The notes under the pieces were generated by a model that was not told the origin of the DNA, did no database searches, and saw nothing but the letters and a program-made list of their open reading frames with translations. Shown one piece after another: positions 18,635 to 26,643 of a stretch of DNA of 64,000 nucleotides. The stretch's first letter is position 1; every line of letters begins with the position of its first letter. Origin of the DNA: Methylosinus sp. LW4. GTDB lineage: Bacteria; Pseudomonadota; Alphaproteobacteria; Rhizobiales; Beijerinckiaceae. The position numbers and the translations under genes were made by a program. The DNA lies in NCBI RefSeq assembly GCF_000379125.1, contig NZ_KB900626.1, positions 3,534,024 to 3,598,023 of the forward strand, written 5' to 3'.

Positions 18635-19231
18635 CGGATACTATTCGAAACCGTTCGCTCGAGGCCGTGGGCGCATTCGCTGAAACGCCCATGGTGATAT
18701 TTCACAGAAGCGGATTTCGACATGACCGAGATTATTCGACACATGAATTCTCGCGATGTCGATCGGACGCGCGCCGCCGATGCTCACCGACTGATGGAAG
18801 CGCTTCGACGCTGCCTACCTCTCCTGGCGCATCCGCGCGGACGGTCTCCGACCGCGTCGATCGCTGCCTCGATCGCCGATGCCGAGTGATCAATGTGTTC
18901 GACGCTGGCGACGCCTCGGGCCTCATGGGACGCTCACCTCCGCGACGACGTCGCCGCGTGCCTATGAACGGTGCGCGAGCGGCTCGGCGTCCACGTCTAC
19001 CGCGCCGCCGAGTTCGCCGGTCCGTGCGATCGAGAGCGCTGTCCTCGACGAGGCCGATCGTCGAGCCCGACAAAACAATGAAATAGACAACACGGTCGAA
19101 TGCGTCCCACGGGTGTCGCCAGCAACCTAGTCACCTAGACTCTAGGCCGTATTGTTGGCGTCTCCACATTGCAACCAGGAGCGGTCGCTTTCTCGTTGGA
19201 AGCATACAGGAGGCGTGAAGCCCGATATGCA
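18635..19231. other. 597-base region without a recognised gene
   Basis: Between the PepSY genes and the 3' end of the helicase chimera. A short open frame at 18722-18889 (55 codons, MTEIIRHMNSRDVDR...) has no good ribosome-binding site and no recognised relative. Downstream, broken-frame coding-like text (LGVHVYRAAEFAGPC) suggests a decayed gene. A small palindrome, CCTAGA-C-TCTAGG, lies at 19134-19146. This stretch may be the edge of the accessory region. Confidence 0.4.
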
Positions 19232-22200
19232 CTATGCTTCTCGAACCAATTCCTCATTCGACGTTTCATCGCCCACGACACACATGAGAACGCCGGCCTG
19301 CATCGTCAGCGCTCCTCCTTCGAGCGCATCGTCGATCTGCTTTTGGATGACGTCTCGCACGTTCGCGCCGGTCGATCTGATGCCGAACATCCTGGAAACC
19401 GTTTGCATGACCTGATCGGCGGTCGCACCGAAATTGCGGCGCACGACATCGACTACGGCTGAGCGGATTTCCGATGGCGGTAGCATTTCTGCTCGTCGCA
19501 GCGTCTGCGAGGTTGCGGAGCTTCGGTCTCGAATGCGGACAGGCGAATTGGGAATCGACAGGAAATCGACCACGCTTTCGATCCGACCGGTCGTAACGGC
19601 GACGCCAATCGCCGCTTCGACTGCTTGCTGAATACGATTTCCCGCTCTTTTGAGACCGAAAGCGTCGCGAATACGACTGACGACTTCGTCAGAATGAACG
19701 GGACCTTCGATCCGCACCGCCTCTTCGACGAGCGCGATCAGGATACCGATCGGCGCTTCGTGCAATTCACCGGCCCAAGCCGAGGGCCGGCTCAACACCG
19801 CTTCGATATAGGCGTCGCTCGAACTCTGAGACTCTTCGCCAACGGGAACGAGGCCGATCTCTGTGAAGTCCTCCCGCTCGATCGTGACGATGTCGACCGG
19901 CGCCGCGCGAGTCGCTCTCGTGGTCGTAGCGTCGTGCTCCTCCTTGGCCGTTTGTATTTTGGCGATGATGAGGTCGAGCTGCTCGGCCGGACGGTGGAAC
20001 CAATCTGAGCTCCAGACTCGATGAATGGTCCAGCCATGACTTTCGAGCACCGATTGCCGCAGCCGGTCGCGGTCGCGCGCCGAGCGGGAATCGTGATAAG
20101 CGACGCCATCGCACTCGATCCCTAGCAGATAACGGCCAGGCCGATCCTCATCGGCGACGGCGAGATCGATGAAGAAGCCTGCGAGTCCGACCTGACGGTG
20201 AACCTGATAGCCGCGAGCCTGGAGAGCCTTGGCGACCTGCTCCTCGAACACGCTGTCATGGTCGCGACCGGTGCTCTCCGCCAAGGTCAGCCTCCCTGTC
20301 CGCGCATAATGCAGGAACAGGCGAAAGGCGAAGACGCCCTTGCGGGTCGACGCGAAATCCGGCTCGATATCCTCGTCGGTCAACGAGGCGAAGACTTCGC
20401 AGCGCTGCTTGGCGCGAGAAATCAGCACATTCAGGCGCCGTTCGCCGCCTTCCGCACCGAGCGGTCCAAAGCGCATCGGAACACGACCTCCTGGCGTCGT
20501 GGGCCCGTATCCGACCGAGATGAAGATCACGTCGCGCTCGTCGCCTTGCACGTTTTCCAGGTTCTTGACGAAAAACGGTTCCGCATGATGCGCCTGAAAA
20601 AATGCCTCCGTCTCCGGCGGCAATGTGCGGCGGATGAGCTCCAACTGGTCGAGGATCGCGCGTCGCTGAGCGACCGAAAACGCGACGACGCCGAGTGATA
20701 GATTCGAATGCTCGCGCGCGTGAGCGGCTATCGCCTGCGCGACGATCTTGGCTTCGATCTGATTGGTGCGGGAGGCGCCGGCCTCGAACAATCCTTGCTC
20801 AATGTGATGGAAGCGCAACCCCATGCCGGCTTCGGATGTATAGGGGCTCGGAACGATGAAGAGCTTGCCCTCATAGAACTGGCGGTTGCTGACCGCGATC
20901 AGTGACTGATGCCGGCTGCGATAATGCCATCGGAGCATCCGCGTCGGCAGGCCACGGGCCGTGAATAGACCGAGGATGCTCTCTATGTCCGCGACCCGGG
21001 CGCCGTTATCCTCATCGTCATCGTCGACGGCGCCGGTCATTTTCGAGAAAAAGGCTGTCGGGGGCAGCTGTTTCGGATCGCCGACCACGACGACTTGCTT
21101 CGCGCGTGCGATGGCGCCGAGCGCGTCGACAGGTTGGATCTGGCTCGCCTCGTCCATCACCAATAGGTCGAAGTCGAACACGCCCGGAACGAGAAACTGG
21201 GCCACGGAGAGGGGACTCATCATGAAGACCGGCTTGAGCGCCTGCACCGCCGGCCCGGCCTTCTCCATGAGCTTGCGGATCGGCATATGACCGCGCTTCT
21301 TCTGAATTTCAGCGCGAAGCGCGCCCAAAGGACCGACGGAGCCGCCGTCCCGAGGGGGAATCTGCTTGTGATGCGCGCGCACGACCTCGAGGCCGGCCAT
21401 CGCCATCCGCTGACGGTCGAGATCGACGAACTCGCGCACCTTGCGGCCATGCAGAGTTCCGTCGAACCGACCGAGTTCCGGCGCCAGACGCACCTGATCC
21501 GCGTGGACGGCTTCGTAATAGGCCATCTCGAACGCTGGGATGACCTCGCCGGCCTTCAACCTGCCATCCTCCAGACGGCCGACGACCTCTGCGCAGCCGA
21601 GCGCTCGGCCTCGCTCCGCGCGATCTCGATAGGCGACCCATTTGGACAATTGCTCGCCGCCGGCAGCCCAATCGCCGAGCCGCTGTCGCAGACTTTCGAG
21701 CGACACGAGGCCGATGGTCGCCGACCCGAAACCTCTTGGGAGGTCGAAGGACATTGCCGTGAATGCGGCGTCGAGATCGGCGACGAGCGACGACTGGTCT
21801 CCTTCGATCGCATCGGCCCGATCGGCGAGCGCTCGCCGATCCTCGATCCGACTCGCCAAGAGCCGAATGTCGCCGTTGCCATCGATCCAGTCGGCGGCGC
21901 TCTTCAGAGTGTTCCACTCGGATGTGTTGCCGCGCCAAGCCACGCCGAAGGCGGAGCAGCCGAGCGTCTCACCCGACGCCAGCGCCTCGGCGCATGTGCG
22001 CCCTTCTGCGATGAGAGCCAGCATATCCAGCCGAACAGCAAGAATGGTGAACGAGGCCTTCTCGAGCGCCGCCACGGCTCGGTCGGCGGCGTGGAATCCT
22101 CTCGCCGCATCGAGCATGGGAGCGAGCTCGGCCCTGTCCGGCGTCGGCGCCGCGCCGAACAATAGGGCGCGCTCTGGCAGCTCGTTCCAGAGCGCTTTGA

Positions 22201-23395
22201 CGACCGGCGCCGCCTCGACGAGAAGCATCGCGGTCCGCTCCATGCAGGATGCGATCATCTCGCGGTCTGGATTATTCGCCGCGACACGTCGCGGCTCATC
22301 GCCCAACCCCTTCAGTGACCGCATCCATTCGACGAGCGCCGACAATGGCGCCGAAGCAGAACGATCGCTCCTCCAGTCCGAGGCGAAGACTTTTCGTCCG
22401 AAATCGTCGTCGCTCTCGATCAGCCGCTTGGCGGCTTGCCCCCTGATGAGCGCATCGAGCTGCGCGAGCGTATCCGCCAATGGCTGATCCGGGCTACGGA
22501 GGACGGAACGAGCCAAGGCGTTGGCGTGTCGCCACTCGCCGCTCAGAATCTTGAAGAATCCGTCGCCGTGATAAGCGAGCGTCGTCCGCGCGCCCGACAA
22601 ATCCATCGTCCAAGCCGCATCCGACAGGCTGGCGCCGATCTCCGCTCGCGCCTGCTCGAGCGAGCGAATGGCGTCGGCGAGATCGGCCGCGCGCTCGACG
22701 TTATCGTCCCAAAGATCATTCGCAAAGGCTTCGGCGCTCGCGACCGGCGCCGCTACGACGCGCTCGCCGATCTGCATGAGACGCCGGACATCGGCGAGCG
22801 TGAGCGGCGTCGCAAGGGCCATTGTGTCGGCCAGCCCCTTCGCCTCTATGGCGAGGCGCGGGAGAACGGCGACCAATGCCCCTAGGCGCGTGAAAGCCTC
22901 CGCGGAAAAGGACGGCGGCAGCAGCGCCAGAGTCTCGCGAAGCGGCGCGGTCTCCGTTTCCCACGCCTCGTCATGGAAGACGCTCGCCAAATCGGTTCGG
23001 AGGCTCGCATAACGAGCGCCATTCACCAGCAGCGTTTGGATCGCCTCGCGATCGTCCCCCCAGGCGGTCGCGCCGAGCGCCGCGCCGGAAAGGTCAGGCG
23101 CGGCGGCGATGCGTCGAGCGAGCGCGATGACCGGGGAAAGCTCGTCGAGCGTCGTCGCCGGCGCGCGTTCGAGAATCGATGCGAGGTCGACCTGCGATGC
23201 CGCGAGCGCGTGGAGCCGTTCACTGAGCGCCGCGAAACGCGTGGTCAGGCGATCCACTTCCAATGGCGTGACGGCGGCGAGCCCGACGCCGCGCCCAGCC
23301 GGATTGCCGCAGCACTCCCAGTAGACCTGATGCCCATCGCCTCCATCGAGCATGCCACTCCCATAGGGTTCGATGTGGGGGAATGGCCCCGACAT
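19232..23395 (-). CDS. N-terminally truncated SF1 helicase/nuclease (DUF4011-type), 5' fused to a foreign gene start
   Basis: A 1387-residue reading frame. Most of it matches the C-terminal two thirds of the very large DUF4011/AAA_11-AAA_12 helicase-like proteins. Helicase motif II is DEASQI, motif III VVVVGDPKQLPPTAF, later motifs MLRWHYRSRHQSLI and NVQGDERDVIFISVGYG, and the RLNVLISRAKQRCEVF box is present (about 730-1010). A Vsr/DUF559-type PD-(D/E)XK nuclease domain follows (about 1030-1130, with FIDLAV and GIECDG), then a DUF3320-like C-terminus. The Walker A motif and N-terminal half expected upstream are absent. Instead, codons 1-35 come from a prolyl iminopeptidase gene. Without Walker A it should not hydrolyse ATP, so it is probably a decayed defence or mobile-element gene, although the nuclease domain is intact. 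Confidence 0.8.
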   Translation of the reverse strand: MSGPFPHIEPYGSGMLDGGDGHQVYWECCGNPAGRGVGLAAVTPLEVDRLTTRFAALSERLHALAASQVDLASILERAPATTLDELSPVIALARRIAAAPDLSGAALGATAWGDDREAIQTLLVNGARYASLRTDLASVFHDEAWETETAPLRETLALLPPSFSAEAFTRLGALVAVLPRLAIEAKGLADTMALATPLTLADVRRLMQIGERVVAAPVASAEAFANDLWDDNVERAADLADAIRSLEQARAEIGASLSDAAWTMDLSGARTTLAYHGDGFFKILSGEWRHANALARSVLRSPDQPLADTLAQLDALIRGQAAKRLIESDDDFGRKVFASDWRSDRSASAPLSALVEWMRSLKGLGDEPRRVAANNPDREMIASCMERTAMLLVEAAPVVKALWNELPERALLFGAAPTPDRAELAPMLDAARGFHAADRAVAALEKASFTILAVRLDMLALIAEGRTCAEALASGETLGCSAFGVAWRGNTSEWNTLKSAADWIDGNGDIRLLASRIEDRRALADRADAIEGDQSSLVADLDAAFTAMSFDLPRGFGSATIGLVSLESLRQRLGDWAAGGEQLSKWVAYRDRAERGRALGCAEVVGRLEDGRLKAGEVIPAFEMAYYEAVHADQVRLAPELGRFDGTLHGRKVREFVDLDRQRMAMAGLEVVRAHHKQIPPRDGGSVGPLGALRAEIQKKRGHMPIRKLMEKAGPAVQALKPVFMMSPLSVAQFLVPGVFDFDLLVMDEASQIQPVDALGAIARAKQVVVVGDPKQLPPTAFFSKMTGAVDDDDEDNGARVADIESILGLFTARGLPTRMLRWHYRSRHQSLIAVSNRQFYEGKLFIVPSPYTSEAGMGLRFHHIEQGLFEAGASRTNQIEAKIVAQAIAAHAREHSNLSLGVVAFSVAQRRAILDQLELIRRTLPPETEAFFQAHHAEPFFVKNLENVQGDERDVIFISVGYGPTTPGGRVPMRFGPLGAEGGERRLNVLISRAKQRCEVFASLTDEDIEPDFASTRKGVFAFRLFLHYARTGRLTLAESTGRDHDSVFEEQVAKALQARGYQVHRQVGLAGFFIDLAVADEDRPGRYLLGIECDGVAYHDSRSARDRDRLRQSVLESHGWTIHRVWSSDWFHRPAEQLDLIIAKIQTAKEEHDATTTRATRAAPVDIVTIEREDFTEIGLVPVGEESQSSSDAYIEAVLSRPSAWAGELHEAPIGILIALVEEAVRIEGPVHSDEVVSRIRDAFGLKRAGNRIQQAVEAAIGVAVTTGRIESVVDFLSIPNSPVRIRDRSSATSQTLRRAEMLPPSEIRSAVVDVVRRNFGATADQVMQTVSRMFGIRSTGANVRDVIQKQIDDALEGGALTMQAGVLMCVVGDETSNEELVREA
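23291..23395 (-). pseudogene. 5' fragment of a prolyl iminopeptidase gene
   Basis: The first 35 codons of the helicase frame encode PHIEPYGSGMLDGGDGHQVY and then WECCGNPAGR. This matches the conserved start of prolyl aminopeptidases (pattern YPxIEPYxxGMLDVGDGxxxYWExCGNPxGKP, normally followed by the HGGPG oxyanion motif). HGGPG and all later parts are missing; the text changes at about 23290 to the helicase sequence. In frame upstream, ten or so more codons end at a stop at 23447-23449. Nothing else of the peptidase is seen in the window. Confidence 0.75.
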
Positions 23396-23668
23396 TTGCG
23401 CGCTCCATTGTTCAGCGGGTGATTTGCCCTTCGGCCAACGGGAATATCAGGCGCTCGCCCCACGCTCACCCGAAATCCCCAAACGAGCCGCGCCGATCGC
23501 CGGAAATTTGCCGGCGGCAGCTCGTGGCGCTTGGGGGCAGTTGCGCCCGGGGCTCCAATTGACCCCAAGCGGTCATTGTCACGGCTCCGATCGAGCCGGA
23601 CGCCCAGACTTCCGAATTGCTACACCATCGAGGGGGCACGACCCCATAAATTCATGTTATGATGGAAT

Positions 23669-23959
23669 ATGATTGCACTACTGACGTTAAATGGCATCCC
23701 GCCCCGTATTCTCGGCTCGTTGACTGAAGAACAACGGAAAGCCGTGGCTTCTTACGCTTCCAGCGACCGGCGCGAATCTTACGATGATTGGTGGCAAAGC
23801 GGCGTCGCAGAACCAATCCGCCCATTTGCAAATTTTGTCAGCGGCGCAGCAAGCAGTTTTATACGTTGGGGGGCGACCATCCTCAACAATAACAGAATCG
23901 GTATCATTTCATCGCAGGTCGGATTTGGTCAATCAACCTTTGGCGGCCTCGACACATAA
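23669..23959 (+). CDS. hypothetical protein, doubtful
   Basis: A 96-codon frame in a stretch of clearly lower GC than its surroundings. It is rich in Trp, Ser and Asn, with TEEQRKAVASYASSDRRESY near the start. No known domain is recognised. An overlapping frame from a slightly earlier ATG begins plausibly (MEYDCTTDVKWH) but stops after 22 residues, so the region may be a frameshifted remnant. Retained only because codon use and the absence of better frames make some coding origin likely. Confidence 0.3.
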   Translation: MIALLTLNGIPPRILGSLTEEQRKAVASYASSDRRESYDDWWQSGVAEPIRPFANFVSGAASSFIRWGATILNNNRIGIISSQVGFGQSTFGGLDT

Positions 23960-23971
23960 CTGCACTCGGAT

Positions 23972-24352
23972 ATGGGGGGTGCATCAGAGTGGCTTAGAGA
24001 AGAGCGAATTATTTGTTTGCGATTGCTCTGCGTTTCCAGTGCAGCAGCAACTTTTATCGATTTGACAGATAAAGAAAATATGGAATCCATTCTCGATTCA
24101 TACAGAATCGACAACGGTCGCATTTATAAGACCGAGTTGCTGGGTCTATCGCAGAAGAATGGATGCGCCGTAAACCCGGAACCATGGGACGTTATCGTGT
24201 TCGATGCAAACACGCCACACATTCCTCCGGGTGCGCTTGAATCCAATCGGCGTGTTTTTCAGCAGGCGTGGATAGAAATGCAGTTGCCTCCAGATTGGCG
24301 CTCGCGCCTGAGAAGCGATGATAGACCTTTGTTTATGTTGCCTAATTTTTGA
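23972..24352 (+). CDS. hypothetical protein, possibly a remnant of a larger gene
   Basis: A 126-codon frame, AT-rich relative to the chromosome. The second half (residues about 45-126) looks like real protein, with IDLTDKENMESILDSY and then WDVIVFDANTPHIPPGA. This faintly recalls the C-terminal part of phytanoyl-CoA-dioxygenase-like proteins, where an H-x-x-x-G-x-x-N/R segment follows a G/W-D-V stretch. The N-terminal 30 residues look unrelated, so the true gene may have begun further upstream in another frame. Function unknown. Confidence 0.4.
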   Translation: MGGASEWLREERIICLRLLCVSSAAATFIDLTDKENMESILDSYRIDNGRIYKTELLGLSQKNGCAVNPEPWDVIVFDANTPHIPPGALESNRRVFQQAWIEMQLPPDWRSRLRSDDRPLFMLPNF

Positions 24353-24483
24353 TTTTCGCAACAGTCGGCGCCGTGCGAGCTGAGCTGAAAGTAGCCTTCG
24401 AGGTATCGCGCGAACGTCCCCTCCTGGCGCGACGCGGGAACCGCCAAGCACAACCCAATGCCGGACACTATGGATGAAAAGTG

Positions 24484-24789
24484 ATGGAAATTACAGTGAT
24501 GCAGACGATCGATAGGATGCGCGCGGCGAACCGCCAGGAGCTGTTGACGCTCCTTGCGACGGCGATCACGGAAATGACCATTTTTGCTCGCACGCACTAT
24601 GATGGTGACGATTCCGTCAGCCATCTACGTCAATCGAATGAAGCGATTCACCGCCTAGCTGGCCACCTACGAGATCTCTGCGACCCAGACGAAACATTCA
24701 GTGAAAGCCGTGCGGCGGGGATCGGCGGACAATTCGCTCTCCTTCCCCGCTCCGCCATTACTCGAATTTTACATTCGGCTCAGCCATGA
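24484..24789 (+). CDS. small helical hypothetical protein
   Basis: A 101-residue, mostly helical acidic protein with the pattern NRQELLTLLATAITEMTIFA, then NEAIHRLAGHLRDLCDPDE. Charge spacing and GC3 are those of a real gene. An ATG at 24484 directly follows an alternative GTG at 24481; either could be used. I do not recognise a named family. It lies in the accessory region between the truncated helicase and an acetyltransferase. Confidence 0.5.
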   Translation: MEITVMQTIDRMRAANRQELLTLLATAITEMTIFARTHYDGDDSVSHLRQSNEAIHRLAGHLRDLCDPDETFSESRAAGIGGQFALLPRSAITRILHSAQP

Positions 24790-24943
24790 AGGCGATCTGA
24801 GTCGGGCTCCATGTCGATTGACGACAGGTGAGAGACACGAGAACCGTCCTGTCTGTCCGTCTGGAATGCCCGCTCATGGCGCACCGTTCCCCATCGGGGC
24901 GGCAACGGTCGGGAGCATGCGCGGCAAGAGCAAGTTCAAAAAT

Positions 24944-25429
24944 TCATAGCGGCATCGTTAGGCGCTCGACCATGGGCTTGAAGGACAGCCGGCGGTAAAA
25001 GTTCGCGGCCTGTTGGTTGAAAGACCATACAACAACCTCTATGTCGGAAACGCCTCGGTTTTTTGCCCACAGCCTTCCCGCGACGAACAGGGATCTGCCA
25101 ATTCCGTGCAGGCGCACATCGGATCGGACAATCAACTGATCCAATTCGACGAACCGCCTCTCGCGACCGACGTTGGTTGCCGGTCGTGTTTTTTCGACGA
25201 AAACCGCTAGGCCGAGCAGATCGTGATTCCCGCTATCGGCCACCAAGAGAGCACTTTTCGGTCCGGCGATAAGGTCTCGAAGCGCGGCGCTTTCCCGGCG
25301 GTCACCAACAGGTTTACGGAACAGGTCTGGCCTGATGCGTCGATGGAATTCGTCGAGCTCTTCGAACAACGGGAGCAACGCGCCCTGATCTTCGGGGCTC
25401 GCCGGGCGTATCGAAAAAGAAAGGGGCAT
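24944..25429 (-). CDS. GNAT-family N-acetyltransferase
   Basis: A 161-residue GCN5-type acetyltransferase. It starts at MPLSFSIRPASPEDQGAL (beta 1 / helix 1). The acetyl-CoA binding segment includes LDQLIVRSDVRLHGIGRSLF, where the usual R/Q-x-x-G-x-G/A loop reads RLHGIG. A C-terminal NQQAANFYRRLSFKPM matches the typical N-x-x-A-x-x-F/L-Y-x-x-x-G/S-F ending. GGAG about 8 bases upstream supports the ATG at 25429 over a longer frame. Substrate unknown. It is isolated on the minus strand among small plus-strand genes. Confidence 0.85.
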   Translation of the reverse strand: MPLSFSIRPASPEDQGALLPLFEELDEFHRRIRPDLFRKPVGDRRESAALRDLIAGPKSALLVADSGNHDLLGLAVFVEKTRPATNVGRERRFVELDQLIVRSDVRLHGIGRSLFVAGRLWAKNRGVSDIEVVVWSFNQQAANFYRRLSFKPMVERLTMPL

Positions 25430-25826
25430 CGTAAGGCTCCGTTTTTGGAGCCGCCGCGCTCGGGCACTCAATGGCAAGCAGCCGAACCTTGGCGGCTGCT
25501 GCACAGACATGAGTCAGGGCGCCGCTATGTGAGCAGCGGATAATATTTCACGAAGAAGAGTTTCTCGCCCATAGCCGGAACAATGCCAAGATTGCGATGG
25601 TTGGTCAATCGACATGTCAGAAGCGCAATGACCGCTTCTGGCGCCACTTGGCCATTCGGAATGACGAACGAGGAGCCATAACCCAGAGCGGAGTGCGTCA
25701 GCCAAGCTGGCAAAGAATAGGAGGTGGAACCCTCTCTCAAAAACGACCGTTTTCGAGAGAATGGCGCGAGAGAATGACACTCTGCTATTCGAGCGGTAGA
25801 AATCCCCTCCGACGAGGGGAGGCGAC
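25430..25826. other. 397-base region with an imperfect inverted repeat
   Basis: No convincing gene; several overlapping short frames on both strands look like chance or decay. An inverted repeat at 25734-25759 (CTCTCAAAAACG, two bases, CGTTTTCGAGAG) pairs over 12 bp with one mismatch and sits about 70 bases before the next gene, where an operator or promoter would be expected. Confidence 0.45.
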
Positions 25827-26210
25827 ATGAGCAAGCGTATAGTCCGGACAAGCAAACAGCTCGCCGCCGAACGACAGATACACGCCGCCATCGCGCATTT
25901 TCAAAATGGCGAGTTTGAATGTGCGATATCGCTGTGCAGCGCGGCTGAAGGGCAAATGCCCGAGCCAGAAGAGCCAACGCATTTTTTTGCAATCCTCAAA
26001 AAGGCCAGTGCCGAAAATCCCCCTCCCGACGGACCGAAGGAGGACTTCAATTACGCGGCGAATTGGATGAAGCACGGGTGGGGTGTGCAGGAGACTGAAA
26101 TCGAAGAGTGGGAAGTGACGTTCTGGCTGAACCGGGCAATTTCAAAATACCGCGCCGTGTATGGGCGCGGGACGCCGGACATGGTCGCCCTGTTTCCGTG
26201 GGCTGAGTGA
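25827..26210 (+). CDS. hypothetical protein
   Basis: A 127-residue soluble protein that begins KRIVRTSKQLAAERQIHAAI, contains ECAISLCSAAEGQMP and ends in an aromatic tail. A good ribosome-binding site (GAGGGGAGG) precedes the ATG. The N-terminal half has the look of a helical repeat that tracks chain or population size (AAIAHFQNGEFECAISLCSA), as in a small group of uncharacterised alphaproteobacterial proteins. No function can be named. It belongs to the accessory region left of tRNA-Met. Confidence 0.65.
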   Translation: MSKRIVRTSKQLAAERQIHAAIAHFQNGEFECAISLCSAAEGQMPEPEEPTHFFAILKKASAENPPPDGPKEDFNYAANWMKHGWGVQETEIEEWEVTFWLNRAISKYRAVYGRGTPDMVALFPWAE

Positions 26211-26643
26211 GGATGAAGCTCTTCCTCTCAAAAGAACATCATTTTACGGACGAAATCTGCGCAAGCCCGCTGTCACTATACAGGGATTCCTGCCTTTTGC
26301 AGTCACTCATCGAACAACTCTGGCGCCAACGTAAGCGCCCGAGGTATTATTCCCGCCATGCCTATCCGCGCGTCGCAGCCGTGGCGCCGCGCCGTTGCTA
26401 TCCCAAGCCGATTGGGACTCCGGCTGCCGTGCTGGCCACGGGAGATGGCGACGTGCTCTTCGGTTGCGTCGAAACGCTCGAGGTATACATCGTCGACTTG
26501 ATCACGTCGGCCTTTTCAATGTCGGCGTGGGGCATTCCGGTGGCATGCCCCACGATATATCGTTCGATGAGCGTTCGACCTAATGGGAATGGGGCGGCTC
26601 CTGTCCGACACGCAGAATTCCAATCGTCTCCAGCCACCCGTCG
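26211..26643. other. 433-base region without a recognised gene
   Basis: Holds only short frames on either strand, including one on the minus strand (26398-26637) with RTLIERYIVGHATGMPHADI that looks coding-like but lacks a clear start and family. It lies between the 127-residue hypothetical gene and the 3' end of the integrase. Confidence 0.35.

Noticed and set aside
25514..25992. Two overlapping minus-strand frames
   Set aside because: They run through the start of the gene at 25827, which has a good ribosome-binding site, and show no conserved pattern.
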